Notes under the pieces: generated by a model
Told to the model about the DNA's origin: nothing
The model's database searches: none
The model's input: the letters and a program-made list of their open reading frames with translations, nothing else
Shown here: positions 39,241-52,901 of the stretch, in pieces
Position numbering within the stretch: the first letter of the stretch is position 1
How the letters are laid out: every line of letters starts with the position of its first letter
Position numbers and translations under genes: made by a program
NCBI GenBank assembly: GCA_035610365.1
Contig: CM069432.1
Span: 183,877,027-183,941,026 of the forward strand
Direction of reading: 5' to 3'
Origin: Aquatica leii
Lineage: Eukaryota > Arthropoda > Insecta > Coleoptera > Lampyridae
DNA: 64,000 bases

Positions 39241-40113
39241 TTCACTTTTTGGGCTTTTGACTTTCGACCTTTGCTATTCTTCTAGTTCATATCTTTTGGT
39301 TTTGGTGGTTCGAGTCTTTGGATACGTCGTCGGAATCTTGTTGGTTGTAGCTTGGATGCTACCCAATTGTTCCTCTCATATTGCTGTCACCGATATTCTT
39401 TTCTTTGCTTAAGTTTCTAGTACTTTTGTTTTGGTTTATTTCTTTTCCATCTTACTTCAAGACAGACTACTTTTACGTCTGTATATATTTATATCCGCTT
39501 AGTCGGCCTTTTTGGAATGGTACGTCATCTATAGAAGTCTTTCTTCTGTTTTTGGGGTTTGGGTTTTTCTTTTCTTGAGTTTTCCAATTTGAGACAGCAA
39601 TTGGTACGCATTCGTTCTATAACTAATATTGATATATTTTCTCATCTTTTTCTTGGGGTTTTCTCTTCTTTAATTGGGCGGCTGGTTAGGCATTGTAGGG
39701 TAGGTCACTCGGGGTCGGCTATCTTAAGTGTTTACTGCAACTATGCTTCCTTTTTTTTTCTAAGTTTTTTTCTTTCTGTTGCTAGGGCGGTTGGTTGGGC
39801 ATTGTAAGGTGGCCTTTTTGGAATGGTACGTCATCTATAAAAGTCTTTCTTCTGTTTTTGGGGTTTGGGTTTTTCTTTTCTTGAGTTTTCCAATTTGAGA
39901 CAGCAATTGGTACGCATTCGTTCTATAACTAATATTGATATATTTTCTCATCTTTTTCTTGGGTTTTTCTCTTCTTTAATTGGGCGGCTCACAGTGGGCC
40001 AAATGTCGAAAAAGCTGGACAAAATAGGATAGCGTTGTTCGATTTGGCTGAAATTTTGTATGATGGATACTTTCAGGATACTGATGAAGAATATGACGAA
40101 ACAAATCAAAAAA

Positions 40114-40567
40114 CAAAATGGCGGATCCAATATGGCGGACTAAATTGTTAAATAATGGTTCAAATTGCGCAAAAACTGCTTTTTAGGGTTTTTTTTCAAT
40201 AAAAAATTTATTATTTTACATAAAAAATGTTAAAAAAGATGCAAAAACAAAATGGCGGATCCAATATGGAGGCAAAATGTCGAAAAAGCTGGCCAAAATT
40301 ACAAAAAAGTGTAATTAACGCTCAAAAGTGGCAGTCTAATAGTTTTTGAGGTTGCTGATGACGAATTTAATGTCAAAATTGCAAAATTCAAAATGGCAGA
40401 TCCAATATGGCGACCATAGATACATTTTTTCATAAGTTTACTAACTCGTTATTGAATGTTGTAAAATATGAGTATAATTAGTGGAAGTCTTATCATTTTT
40501 AGGGTTGCTGATGACGAATTTGATGTCAAAATCGCAAAATTCAAAATGGCGGATCCAATATGTCAAC
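40114..40567. repeat. Four GGATCC-containing repeats inside the Transib-like element
   Basis: AAATGGCGGATCCAATATGG-type words at 40114-40140, 40248-40273, 40389-40415 and 40542-40567. The last two lie in a longer diverged direct repeat of about 140 bp (about 40349-40482 and 40499-40637). Right after the second copy, 40272-40300 repeats the inner part of the terminal repeat (AAATGTCGAAAAAGCTGGCC) without the CACAGTG heptamer. Confidence 0.8.
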
Positions 40568-40737
40568 CATATATACATTTTTTTTCATAAATTTAATGAA
40601 TCATTATAAATTGATGTAAAATATGAATATAATTAGTTTATAAGGAAAAAATAATTGCACAATAGTGTACTTTACTTAATAGAACAATATATTTTAATCA
40701 TTGGAACAAATTGAAACACAAGTAGTAACTAAGAAAA

Positions 40738-41109
40738 TCAAAAAAAGCTCCACGATTCGTCGTCGGAGTTATCTTCTTTTTCGGTTTCAGACGCAGATGA
40801 AGCATCCGAATTTTCTGCGGAACTGCCGCTGATTTCTGACGATGCACTAGACATAATTAACATATCCAGTGCTTCCAGTGACAACAATTTTACTTTTTTG
40901 CGGGGCAGTTTTCGTAAATTTGAGATCAGAGGATCCGAACATGCCATTAGACGTAAAAATACATCTTTCATACAATTAGTCCGCGAGTTTTTTCGCGAAT
41001 TGTCTCGTCGAAACTTCTTGATTAATTTGTTCGATGACTCTTGAGCCTCTTCGGATAGTTGACCAATAGGCAATAATGCGGAAGCTATAATGATACAAAC
41101 ACGATTCAC
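40738..41109 (-). pseudogene. C-terminal fragment of a RAG1/Transib-type transposase
   Basis: An open stretch of 123 codons on the minus strand. The segment LPIGQLSEEAQESSNKLIKK, then FRRDNSRKNSRTN, matches the end of the Transib/RAG1 catalytic core: a 'S-E-x-x-x-E-S-x-N-K' block whose first Glu corresponds to the third residue of the DDE triad, followed by a basic 'F-R-R/K-x-N-x-R' helix. A Ser/Glu/Asp-rich acidic tail ends the protein. The two catalytic Asp regions and the N-terminal part are absent from the 1.76-kb element. The ATG at 41109 may not be a real start; TTTTTCAG just upstream (about 41150) could be a splice acceptor. It cannot act alone. Confidence 0.75.
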
Positions 41110-42294
41110 GTTTAAAAATTGTTAGAACTACATAAGAATTGTACTGAAAAATACTAACAAAATATATGATTAAATAATGTTGAAATTTCGTGAATAATGC
41201 AATTAATATTTCAGATAGTGTTTACTGCACGTGGCACAAAAAAGCACATCAAATTTTTCCATTATTTTACTCTAAATACATTTAGATTCATTGCAATTAT
41301 AATTATTTGGCAGGATATTGCGGTATATATAACTTTTTCACTACTTTTAGTAACACGAAACGTGCTTTCTTTAGTATTTTTTTACATAAACAAATGTACA
41401 TAAACAATGTATTATTTTTCATTATCGTTAACAATTTATTATAGGCAATCACTCTACATACCTCCTGGAACAGCGTCCATTTTGAATTGATTATAAATCT
41501 TTGTTACAAGAAAAGTTACAACACTTTGAACATGACACTGAATTCCGACTGTCTTACCACGTGAGAACGGACGTTAAACACCCAGATGTTTGGAGCGAAG
41601 CAGCACGCTCGGTATAAACGTGAAACCGTTTACGCCGCCAGATTTCAATAGCCCAAACATTCGAGTTAAAAACCTATTAGTCAAAAAACTTCAATTTGAA
41701 ATTTTTTTTTTTGAATTTTGGCCAGCTTTTTCGACATTTGGCCCACTGTGCGGCTGGTTAGGCATTGTAGGGTAGGTCACTCGGGGTCGGCTATCTTAAG
41801 TGTTTACTGCAACTATGCTTCCTTTTTTTTTTTTTCTGTTGCTTAATAGGGCGGTTGGTTGGGCATTGTAAGGTGGTCTCTCTTTTCGTTCTTTTACAGG
41901 GTAAAGAACAAATCAGACACTTACATCTAGTATTATCTTTCTCTGTCTTTCCTTATCTCCTATCATTCCTACTTCTCATTTCTTTCTGCAATTCAACGAG
42001 AAAAATGTTTTCTTCGGGTAAGTACTGGATTGTGGGTAAGTTCTTTTTAATTATTATGTCGCTGTCAAAGAAGGTCACTCACAAAATTTAACTTGATTCA
42101 CATACGCAATTGCAATCGTAGTTTAAAACCATTTAGGTATTGTCAGTAACTAATTCTGTGCTATTGCATGCTGTGAACCTTAGTTATTTAATGGGAAATT
42201 TTCTGCGTTTTTTGACACCCGATGTGTAACTTATGTATCGTGGGTTGATGACACTTCCGGCATTTATGTATTTAGAATGTACCACAAAAATTTC

Positions 42295-42673
42295 TGAATT
42301 ATAGTTGTTAATACTCTACGTTACTGTTTTATAGTCGTTAATCCTCTACGTTATTGAAATATAGTTATTAATACTCTACGTTACTGAATTATAGTTGTTA
42401 ATACTCTACAGTATTGAATTATAGTTGTGATACCTATCTTATGTTTCAATTATGGTCACATACCTTTCTCTTTTATTGTGGTTACACATCAGAGTAACAA
42501 GGATTACGAACCTAAAAATTCGTTACAAGCTTGGACCTTCTGTCCTGATCGAGACAGAAGTTTTGCTTAGAAAAGATCTGGCGCTCTTTAATTATTATTT
42601 ACTTGAACCTCTCCTAATCTTCGAATGTGTGAGTTGGCATTGCAAAGGTGGTAAGACCTATAAGCTTGTAACA
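42295..42673 (+). repeat. Right LTR of the deleted gypsy element
   Basis: Starts with five 30-bp tandem units (42295, 42325, 42355, 42385, 42415), against three in the left copy, then matches the left LTR to its end (...AAGCTTGTAACA). Confidence 0.7.
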
Positions 42674-45600
42674 CATTTTTAATTCAATTTTCTTTTGTAG
42701 ATATTTTTAGTTGTAACTTAAAAAATTGCAAAGTTATTTATGTATTTGTTTAGTTATATCAAAAAGCACTTTAAAATAAAGTGTCGTAAAATGTTTTTTG
42801 TTAGTTACATAACCTGTGTTAGAAAAGTTTGAGTCCAAAAACTATCATTTCATAAGCCAAACTAAGTAGCTTTTTATATCTTAAAAAATTCTTTGTCAAT
42901 TTTTAAATAGTTATAAACGCCATTCAAGTGATACAAAAATAATTTTTGAAGTAATTATAGTAAAAAGATAATATATATATTTGTATATAAAGTGCATTAT
43001 AATTACATATAGTACACGTTTCTAACACAGACTTATTTTTTGTCATTTATGAACGTAGTTTAGAACAGTTTATATTAATCAAAATATAAATATAAAAATA
43101 AATATGCAAATATTTTAACGTTATTTATTTTATTATTCAGCTTTAAAAAATTTGTGACCGGTTTTCTTTACTGTATATTGCAAAATTTTTTTAACATTTT
43201 CAATTTTATTAAAGCACATTTTTGTAAAATTAAATTATAATTATTTATTTTAATTAGGTACTAAATTTGTCATAACTAAAGCACAACCCAACAATTAATA
43301 GTTACTTAATTAAAAGCAATACTTCACTAAATTAATTTATATAGCATGTTAAATGCTGTTTTTGTGTAAATACAATTTGTAATAAATGCAGACTTTTTTA
43401 TTTTTACGATACGCGTGTTGCCTATTACGTAATTTACTAAAATACGTATTAAACGACAAATTCTTTGATGGTATGGTTCTGTTTTTAGTACTTGTAAGAT
43501 TCTATTAGGTGTCAACCGGCAACCATTCTAGCCAACTGACGTTTTCTTGTATAATGAAATAAATAATTATTATTTACTAAATGTTTATTTTTAGTATGCA
43601 TTTTTTAAATAATAAACAAATAGTAAAACAATAACTAAATAATTTAAAACAATTTTTGAATTAAATTAAAATAATTTTCTAAATTAAATGTTAACTCATT
43701 TGAACAAGAAGAACATGTGCTGTATCTATTCACGGCGTATTGTACTTTTTCGTGAATTTGTCAATTGTCTTATTATAATGTGTTATATTTAAAAAAAATA
43801 TTTTACTACGTGTGAAGCCGACATTTGCGCAAAACGCAGTCTTAGTTTTGACATACAAAATACAAATCTGGACTTTTACTAAACATAATATAAAAATACT
43901 TCCAAAAACAGAATGATTGATGTTACATGTAACAATACGTAATCAAACTAGAGATAAATAGATTTGACACCAAATAAGTGTATACTGCACTGTTAAGCTT
44001 GTAAGCCAACAAATGTAGAAATGGGCGGAGCACATCGTTTCAAACGATAACAATTAAGAAAAGTACTTTCATAATTTGTCAATTTAAGCTCTAAACTATA
44101 AAGAAACGGAAATATCCGTTGTTGCGGACAAGCAGATGACATAAAAAAGTAAAGGAAGTATTTTAATAAACTTAACCAAAATAAACTAAAAGAATATTTA
44201 CTATTTTTAACTGTCATAAATTTTAATTTTTCGCTATTGTAAAACGTCTTTAACAGTTTTGACGCAATTGTCAACATAAACGTTAAACTATTTTTGAGAC
44301 ATTTTAAGACTTAGGAGACTCGTAGTCTCCATTTGAGTAATCAAATGTTGAATTTATCTCGTTCACGCACAATTTACACAATAACTCGTTAAATAAAGAA
44401 CTTTATTTGGTTTTTATCATGTATAAATGTATCAAACAACAATTGGAACGGGCGTTAGAAAATTCACTGAAATCAACATCATATGTATTTTCTAATGGCG
44501 GTGGTAGTTGTAAAACAATGCTACTTGGTAATTTGAAATGTATAGGAAAAAATAAAGACAACATGATGAACTGATATTGAGTTTTATTGTTGTATTAACA
44601 GGAAAGTTTGTATTTACTATTGACAAAATATAATTATTGTTTGTAAAACCGGAACGATTATAAAACCAAATAATTATTTTAAATCTTAAAGTGTTGTTTT
44701 CCAAAACTAAAAAATAATTATCGATTAGAAGCTTATTTAAAATGTGCTTTAAAAAATCTATAGACAATAATATACAATGGCCACCTAACATGACGAATGC
44801 TCTAAAACAAAACTTATATATAGAAGGCGTTTTTTTAAATTTTTTTTGTCAAGAAAATGTATGAACCGGTAGATTTCTATCTCACATTAATTAATAACAG
44901 TACATAGTATAGTCAGTCAGTATTATTTTAATAGTTTTGTAAAATAGAATGTTATTAGAATAGCACCTAGCTTGGGATGAGAGATTAGTACAAGTTAAGT
45001 TTTTTTAAAGTCAAAGCTTTACTTGGCGCACATATTACAGCTTGATTTTTCAAAAGCTCGGCTTGATTTTAAACCAAGCTTTTAAAAAAACCAGCCCTAC
45101 TTCGGATTACCGTTGGTGAGTTTTTACCGTAAAATTGAATGTTTCATTTGTTAAATTTTAAATCTATTGTTTAGTTTTATTTAAAAAAACAATAATATTA
45201 TTTTAATTTTACATACGCACGTCACTATGCTAAACTGCAGTTTTTGATTTTTATAATTAAAAAAAATGTATTTGTGTATATTATAGTTATGTTATTAAAA
45301 AAATATTATTATAAACAATTAATTGACATCAGATGCATTAAAACATATCACGATATTGTAGAAATAACTTTATATTTTCAGAAAATGTTTTGCAAAAAAT
45401 ATTATTAAACAATATAACTTGTGAAGTGTCTAATTCTTATTTTAGGTAGCAATCAAACATTTTTACTACTTAAGCAGAACACTGTTAAATATTTTTATTT
45501 TTTAGTAAAAAAGCTACCGTCGCTGTGCAGAAGACACTTTAATTCAAAATGTAGAAAATATATGAGATATCCTTTTTCTGTTTTTTATACATGCGAAAAT

Positions 45601-48600
45601 AAGTGATTACTTTAAATTTATTTGTGCTTAGTATTTTGTATCTAATTAACTAAAATTGTTAATGCTCTAATAATTAGAGTAATTTATCGATATGTAAAGC
45701 ATGTTACTAATATCAAACTGTTCGTTCAACAATTTTAGTAAGTTTCATAACTATTTTAGTTGTAATACGTAGAATGCTTAAAATATTAAAAAGAGGAATA
45801 TATCTTTACAAATAGTAAAGAATTTTTATATTATATTCATGCCTCTACAGAATATTAAATTTCATACACAACTTTGATGGTTTGAAGTTGAGTAAAAATT
45901 ACCTCAATAAAATTCGTACAAATTAAATTTTTGCTTTTATTAACATTAACATTTATTAAATTTTACAATTATTTGCATACTTATTAGACTATCAAGTAAT
46001 ATTAAAACTAATTTTGAAGACTATTGCATTAAGTTTTATTAGTTGACGTTTTAATATTTAATACTTAACACTTTTGCAAAAGCTAACAAATAATCCGTGC
46101 TTTACAATATACTAAACAAAACATCTACAGTAATATTTATAAATACGTCGTATAAAAATTGATTTTAAAACTCATTCAATTAAACATTGTGTTTTTTGTA
46201 ATTATTTTTTTTAGTTTAAGTATAAATTTTTATATTTTACTATAATGGAACAATGTCAATTATCTACTGTTGAATGGTAATTGACACAGGTGGATAAACA
46301 TTCAAAGGACTAGCAATAACTGCATCATATTACAATTTTATTAAAACACAGTGTTTAATTGCACTTAAGTTATTTTTAAAACAACTTAAAACGACTTCAA
46401 GGCTGGCACTCGCATTTTATAAAAAAGATTAAAACAAATACAAATATATTATTGAATACCTAAATAAATACAGCACAATAAAATCGATATCCGTTTTCAA
46501 ATTAAAATTAGTCATTGAATAATAAATCTTGCTTATAAATCAATGATTTAAAATTACATTTCTAATATTAATGCTTGATGTATGAAGAGCATACGACATT
46601 TTATTGTTTGTGCGTTGTTTTAGTTGTTTTTTGTGTAAAAAATTATTATTCATAGTTAGAAAAATTATATTTTAATTCATTTAATTATTGTTTTTTACGT
46701 TATTAAATTTTTGTTTTAATTTTTATTGCAGTCTCTAGTTTTGTTGTTTTTTTGAGACAATAACGCTTCAGTATTATAAATATGTATAAAAATTTGATAC
46801 TAATTCAGTGCTTGACGTATTGATTTTTTTTGAGTTTAAGTATTATAAAAATAAACTGTTGTTATTTACTTTAAAATTATTAATGTTAGGTTGCCTACAT
46901 TGTAAAACTTTTTTTTGCTACTATTCAAATATTTACTAAACTTTTTAAAAGTTTTTATGCTATAAAACTTAAAGTTCTGATTATAACTTATAAGCAATTT
47001 GGTACAAAGAAATTGTTAACAATTTAAATTGTTTATATAATTTACCAAAGCTGTCTTCCTAATGCTTTAATAAAAATTAAAATAATAATTTGCTTTATTT
47101 AAAAATATGGTATTGATGTTGTAAAATGAATTTAATTTGTAATTTAAACAAAATTGCAATTGCAGTTATTACGTTTCTACATAAAGTGCAATACATATTA
47201 GCAATACACCGTTTATCTTTAATAAAAACTTTGTATTCAAGTGCTGTACGCGCAAATGTGCACATAGAAACAACATGTACTTGAATTATTTTCAAGCAAT
47301 TTTCTAATATAAATGCAATAAAAACAAGAATAAAAACGTATCTGAACAAATTTTAATAAAATTACAAATTCAAGAACGTACATTCGGAAGTAAATCGTTA
47401 TTCCGGCTATTTTAGTAACTTAACTTCAACGGTCAGTGCACAAATGCAAGTGCAAAAGAAACTGTGTCTGACTACATGTAATCTCATCACTTTTCGAAAC
47501 TTTCGGATTTAGTGCATATTGGTCTCATATCTGCGCTTGCTTTGGTACTTGACTCTAACAGACTATTATAAGAAATGAATGATAGTTTTACGATCCATAT
47601 ATGAACTTTATTGTCGAATTATACTTGGTCTGCAGTGGATGGAAAATTGTCATAAATTTTATTCAATAATTACGTAAAAAAGAAAATTGTATTGGTACGT
47701 TTTGCGAGTATAAATTGGACTTTGTTTATGTCAAAATTTATTTCTGATTACTTTGGTATTGTGCATATAAAAAAATACAGAACAAAATTGAAAATAATAA
47801 CGTTGACAAAAAATTTTTGTTATTGAAAACTCACAGTATATAAAATTGGTAAAAATAGCTATATATCAGTTTGTTAAAGAATTTTACGACCTTCCAAAAT
47901 GGAAACAACGTTTACTCGTAAAGGTCACATATTTGCTTCGTCAACAGCTGTAGATATTATCTTTTTCATTTTTATCTATTATTAATATAAAAAATTATTT
48001 GAAACAATTAAATAAATAACGTTTCTATTGTTAGAATATTTAAAATAGTATAATAAAAAATTTTTAGTAGCTCTCAGCATCAATTTAAAATTTTACCCGC
48101 GATTGATAACTGCATTTTGTATATGTAATTTAGTAATAGAACCTATTGTAGAATTTTATTTTTAAGGCTTTTGCAGCCGATGTTTTAACTTATTTCCGGG
48201 TTTCAAACAGTGTTAAAACAGAACGCAAACAAAACCCGGATATTTTTATGTACTGTAAAAACCTAAAAATTGGATGTTTTTTAATAGAGTTTAATTAATA
48301 TTTTTTATTCGTAGAAAAAACTTATTAAATTAAACATTAATTTATCGATTCAAGCTAACGATGTTTGTTCATTTCGTTACATTCAAAAAATATAAAGTAC
48401 AGAATGCTGCAATTGTACAAATTATACTAACTATAAAAAATAAAAACAATTGGTAGTAATACACATAATCATTTTGTAGTAATCATTTCTACAGTATCTA
48501 TAGTAATACCTCGATAACACAGCACAAATTAACTAAAATGTTAAAAGATGACTTTGTTACGCCCTGAGCAAATTTTTCTAAATCCGGCACTGTCTGATTC

Positions 48601-51600
48601 ATTTAAGTTAGACGTATGGGAATCTGCTGCTACTAATTTCACGCGTTATTATGTTACATTTTAAAGTCGAAAATTTGTAATTTATGAGTAATTAAGAGCG
48701 TATTATTTTCGCTTAATACGTGATTAAATGCTGCTTTTCTACAAGTCCTTATAAATATTTTTGCTTAAAATATCATATTACCCGAGCGTTCTCACGAGTT
48801 TGCTGACAAATTTTTGTTTATCGTGTGACGTCATTATGACCCTAGATTCTTTCGTTTCCTTCTTCAATTAGTTCTTGACAAACTCTTGTTGAGATCACTT
48901 TAAAAATTTACTGTACCTTGGAAGTACTAACGTTTACTGAAACACGGTGATTTTACCGGATATTACGTTAAAACCTTCCTAACTTTTAGTACATCAACGG
49001 AACCTGTTTCTTTCCTGAAATTACTAAAAATCGTATATTTACGGCTATAAGTTACTTTAAATTTTAAAACTGTACTTAGTTTTCTTAACGCTGGATTATT
49101 ATACCCAGCGGGTTTTTCTTCCGACGAAATTGTTCTAATTCATATGCACGTTTCCTCCAACGGATTGTTTACTCCACGTGTGAGAGTTCCTTTGTTCATC
49201 TGTAAACTATACTAACGCTACGCTGAGAAGTCAACTTCGATTGCACCAACTGACGCTAAGTGAAAAAAAACCAACCGTTAACCTTCGTTCTATTGTGAAT
49301 CAATTCATATTTGTGCAAATCTCAAAGATTTATTTTCTACATTGAACTTTTAATTAAAATCCTACTTGCGTAATCAACTTTAGAAATTCAAAAAAACTTT
49401 TCTTTATACTTTAAAATTTTACAATTTCCTTTTTTTTGCTATTTCAAATTCACTTTTGTTATTTAAACTTTGGCTTGATTTACTGAATTTAATTTCTCTT
49501 TGTTCCTATAAGAAGTTGTTATCTGATTTACCTTGAAATTGTTTGTTTTAAATATTTTATTTAAGGAAACTTCGACTGGAAATACCGTGCACGGAGTTCC
49601 ATCAGCGAAGTGATAAGGTAAGATTTTTTTTTTGTATTTCAAATTTGAAATTACTGTCTTGTCGAATAACGATCGCTGCCCCAAATTAATTTTTTTTGTT
49701 TGTTTTGCGAACCTAACGTAATTAAATTAGTTTTACTACTTTTGTTTTAACACAAGGTAATTTAGATTCTGTATTTTTGTAACAATTAAAATCCATTATC
49801 GTTTGTTTTACTCAACTTGTTTGCATAATTCAAAATTGAATATTTTATTGATTATTTTGTAAATTGCTATTTATTCTAAATTCATTATATTTACATCAAA
49901 TTTACTGAATGCTATTTATTGCTTAACCTTCCCCGTTTTTCTTTTTTTTCCTTTTCTTTCTCTTTCAGCAACCCTTCGCTACTACTAGAGCCCTGTTAAA
50001 CTTCTACAATTTACTTAACAGGACCGTAACTAAACAAATTGTGTGGTGCCCATTTCTAACCGTTTCTAATTACTATTTGACTAACTTTATTTACCACAAC
50101 ACCTTTGATTTAAATATTCCCCTCACAATTTCTTACCCACCCCAATTTGCATACAAGAACCGAGCTACTGCGGCCATCGCTCCCTTTAAATTTAGTTACA
50201 TAAAATTCTTACCGTAACAACTTCTCATTAATCGACGAAACTATTACATTTAATTGGTATGATTTTAAAAAAGATGATTTAAGTTTTATTTGAAGTGGAG
50301 TATATCGTAGCAAATAGCAGGTTTATAAAAAAATTTCTTTTACAGCAAAAAAAACAACATATAATCTTGTATTCATAGATTAAACTTGGATAATTAGTAT
50401 AGATTTTTCAAAAAATACACGGCATGACAGTAATGTGAGAAGTATAAGAAAAGTTTTAAAGGATGATGATGTAAAAGTTTTATTTATTTGGAATTTTGTT
50501 TGTGTGTTAACTAAGGTAACTTTAATTTTTAATTTACAATAACTTGTAAAGTAGTTGAGTATTTTTAGTTATTGTTTCTGTTAATGACATAAATAATTAA
50601 GAGATACATTTCAATAATAGTTAGTTAACGAACTAGGTTGTTACTGAAAACAATTAATAAACGAGACGTATTTATCATATCAGGTTTTTTTGCAAATTTA
50701 TTACGATTTTTATAACAAATCTTCAAACGGTTGACTTTTTTGGCATCGACGTAACTACATAGTGACACCTTAACCTGTTATTTATTATATTATTTCAATT
50801 GATGTTGTAGTGTTGTGTTAAATTTGCGCTTACGTAGTTACATGCTAATTATCTGCTTTTATTATTTAGTTAAACCAAACTTGTTTTCTAAAAGTTGTTT
50901 TTATTAACTCTAAAAATTACTCTTTTATTGATTCGTAATTTTGTATATAGAACAAAATCTTTTGATAAAATGCAGCACGTCTTCAACAATTTTTTCATCA
51001 ACGACCACCGATTTCTAAATCAACATTTTAACGAAATGTTCACAGATTTCAGAAAGAGGTAACTGGCAGATCGAAACCTGCAAATATGGATAAAACCAAA
51101 GAAGTGTTATTGTTTTTTATTCAAGAATTTTTAAATTTCTTATTAAAAGTGTGCCAGGTTAATTTAATCGAAAAAAGGTTTGTCCACAAAATTTTGAAAA
51201 GAAATAACTATTTTTCTTTAGTTTTACTCAGTTCAGGAATTGAATAAAGGTAACTTCAATAATGGTTGGAAGTCTGCAAAATGGTACGTGTAAAATATGA
51301 TGTTGACAAAATTTTTCTTTTAAATGTTGTTTTATATAATAAGGCTACTTTCTACTTGAATGGTAAAGTTAATATGCACAATGTCGTTTTACATTACCAA
51401 AAATCTACGTTTAAAAGAGAACATTATACTCTGAGTGAGACCGCAAAAAATTATTGTATAGGCTAGTATTACAGAAGTGAATGTGGTTGGTCTATTTTTT
51501 ATTAAAACAAAACCAGAATCAATAAATTATTTGAAAAATTGCCTATTTGCGGAAACCTACTAGGGCTATGACCTTGATGGTTTAAAATTGTATTTACGAA

Positions 51601-52878
51601 CGTTGAGGTCATTGCTAGACCAAAAAAGGTCGAAAATTTAAAGTTTAAAGTAAAAGTTGTGATAACCGTGCAAAAAAAACATTTAATTTTCCCATAGGTT
51701 AGTCAACACTTCATAATTTTTGGTTTTTGATGATGTGTGGGTGGTCTTCTTCTAAAAAATCCACGTTGCAGAAAATTTTTAAAATATCTAATAATGTAGT
51801 TCTTATGACTCTAGTGATTTCTCCAGCCTTTGGCTTTTTTTAATTCGCTCGTTCAAAATTATAACTTCGTCTCGGAACATTTGGGAAATAACACATAAAA
51901 GACGTATTTACAAAGATTTACAAAAAATTACTGAAACCTAGTTGGATTTTAACATTGTGGTAAGATGCATTGTCCAACACCAAAACACAATTTTCCATTA
52001 ATCGAAAGAAAAAAAAATGTTTGCAAGATTTTTTTAGTTTATATTGTCATGATAAGTCTAAAAAATGATTAAAAAAATATTGCAGAAAACATTTCTTGCC
52101 TCAATTAGCTAAAATAACCAAACATATTTTTTTGGCTACCACCAAGCATATCTAATTAATGCCATGCCAACTTTTCGAAACTCTATGTGAGATATGCTGA
52201 TAAGTTTTATCATTGTGTACAGTATTCCTTTTCTATACTTATGTAACTTTCGTAAAAACTCAATTTGTTTAGTTCAAATTTCAAAGTTTTTTGCTTTTTT
52301 TATGATAAATATCTGTATACATGATTATTCTGACAATTTTCTTTTCAAAATTTTCTATAGATGATTTTGCACTTGGTTGCTGTAATTTTTCTTAGTGAAA
52401 AAAATTTTTTGCTATCAGGTGTATGGTTCCGCTTTATTATAACTCTTTATAGTACTTAATCTAATTGCTGTAAGCGGATACTCTTACTTCAAGTTTGTTT
52501 AAAGGTGATAAACGTTTCTATTGCATCTTTTCATTGAACATAAACTAAATAATGTAAAAATTATTGTTACAGCTTTAATTGAGAGGAATCCTAAATTAAA
52601 ACCGAATTATAAAGCACAAAATTTGAAACTAGTTTCATTTTTAACATGTTTAAATATGTTACTTATGCTAGAATTACAATTGAAGTAGGTTAATCAGTTT
52701 TAACGTTTTATTAAAATTTTACTGTAAGTAAAACTATTTTATGAATACGCTCATTGTACAAACAATGACATTAAAAAAAACAACAAACGAATCATAGTTA
52801 ATTTTTTATTTATTGTTTTTATAAAATTAAATAAATATTTTTTATGCGATAATTAAAAAAAACAAAATTGTATTTATT
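42674..52878. other. Ten kilobases of AT-rich DNA without recognised genes
   Basis: Only short, compositionally driven ORFs. Slightly less AT-rich stretches at 47395-47560 and 48780-49270 have no domain pattern. Near 45035-45085 are repeated AGCTTGATTTT words, and at 48194-48240 an inverted CCGGGTTT/AAACCCGG pair. None is assigned. Confidence 0.5.
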
Positions 52879-52901
52879 AAATATATATATATATATATAT
52901 A
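52879..52901. repeat. (AT)n microsatellite
   Basis: An uninterrupted AT dinucleotide run of about 22 bases. Confidence 0.95.

Larger units (their letters stand above)
39990..41750. mobile_element. Transib-like transposon with V(D)J-heptamer ends, 1,761 bp
   Basis: Inverted ends of 36 bp with one mismatch (position 30), starting CACAGTGGGCCAAATGTCGA and running into an A-rich block (AAAAAGCTGG). The target duplication is CGGCT (39985-39989, 41751-41755), 5 bp and GC-rich, and the empty site is preserved in duplicated copy A (39668-39690 area, GGGCGGCTGGTTAGG). CACAGTG ends, a 5-bp GC-rich duplication and a RAG1-like transposase C-terminus (40738-41109) together define the Transib/RAG superfamily. 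Only the C-terminal transposase part remains, so it is non-autonomous. Confidence 0.85.
39505..41874. repeat. 306-bp tandem duplication, second copy split by a transposon
   Basis: Copy A is 39505-39810 and copy B is 39811-39989 plus 41756-41874, both starting GGCCTTTTTGGAATGGTACG. They are nearly identical apart from small T-run and base changes. The Transib-like insertion lies in copy B, so the duplication came first, or copy A kept the empty site. Confidence 0.9.
37771..42673 (+). mobile_element. Internally deleted gypsy-type LTR element, plus strand
   Basis: LTR-like repeats at about 37771-38092 and 42295-42673 share most of their sequence (for example TTCGTTACAAGCTTGGACCT). A TGG primer-binding site (38098) follows the left LTR. 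Inside are only a gag fragment fused to an integrase fragment, then a pyrimidine-rich region with a 306-bp tandem duplication holding a Transib-like insertion. The exact 5' LTR edge and target duplication are not certain. Confidence 0.75.

Noticed and set aside
39134-39807. Three overlapping Leu/Phe-rich plus-strand ORFs
   Set aside because: Translations of pyrimidine-rich, internally duplicated retroelement DNA; they are repeated with the 306-bp duplication and have no domain.
49463-49684. 73-aa minus-strand ORF in a pyrimidine-rich stretch
   Set aside because: No domain, promoter or neighbouring retroelement features; it cannot be supported as a gene.
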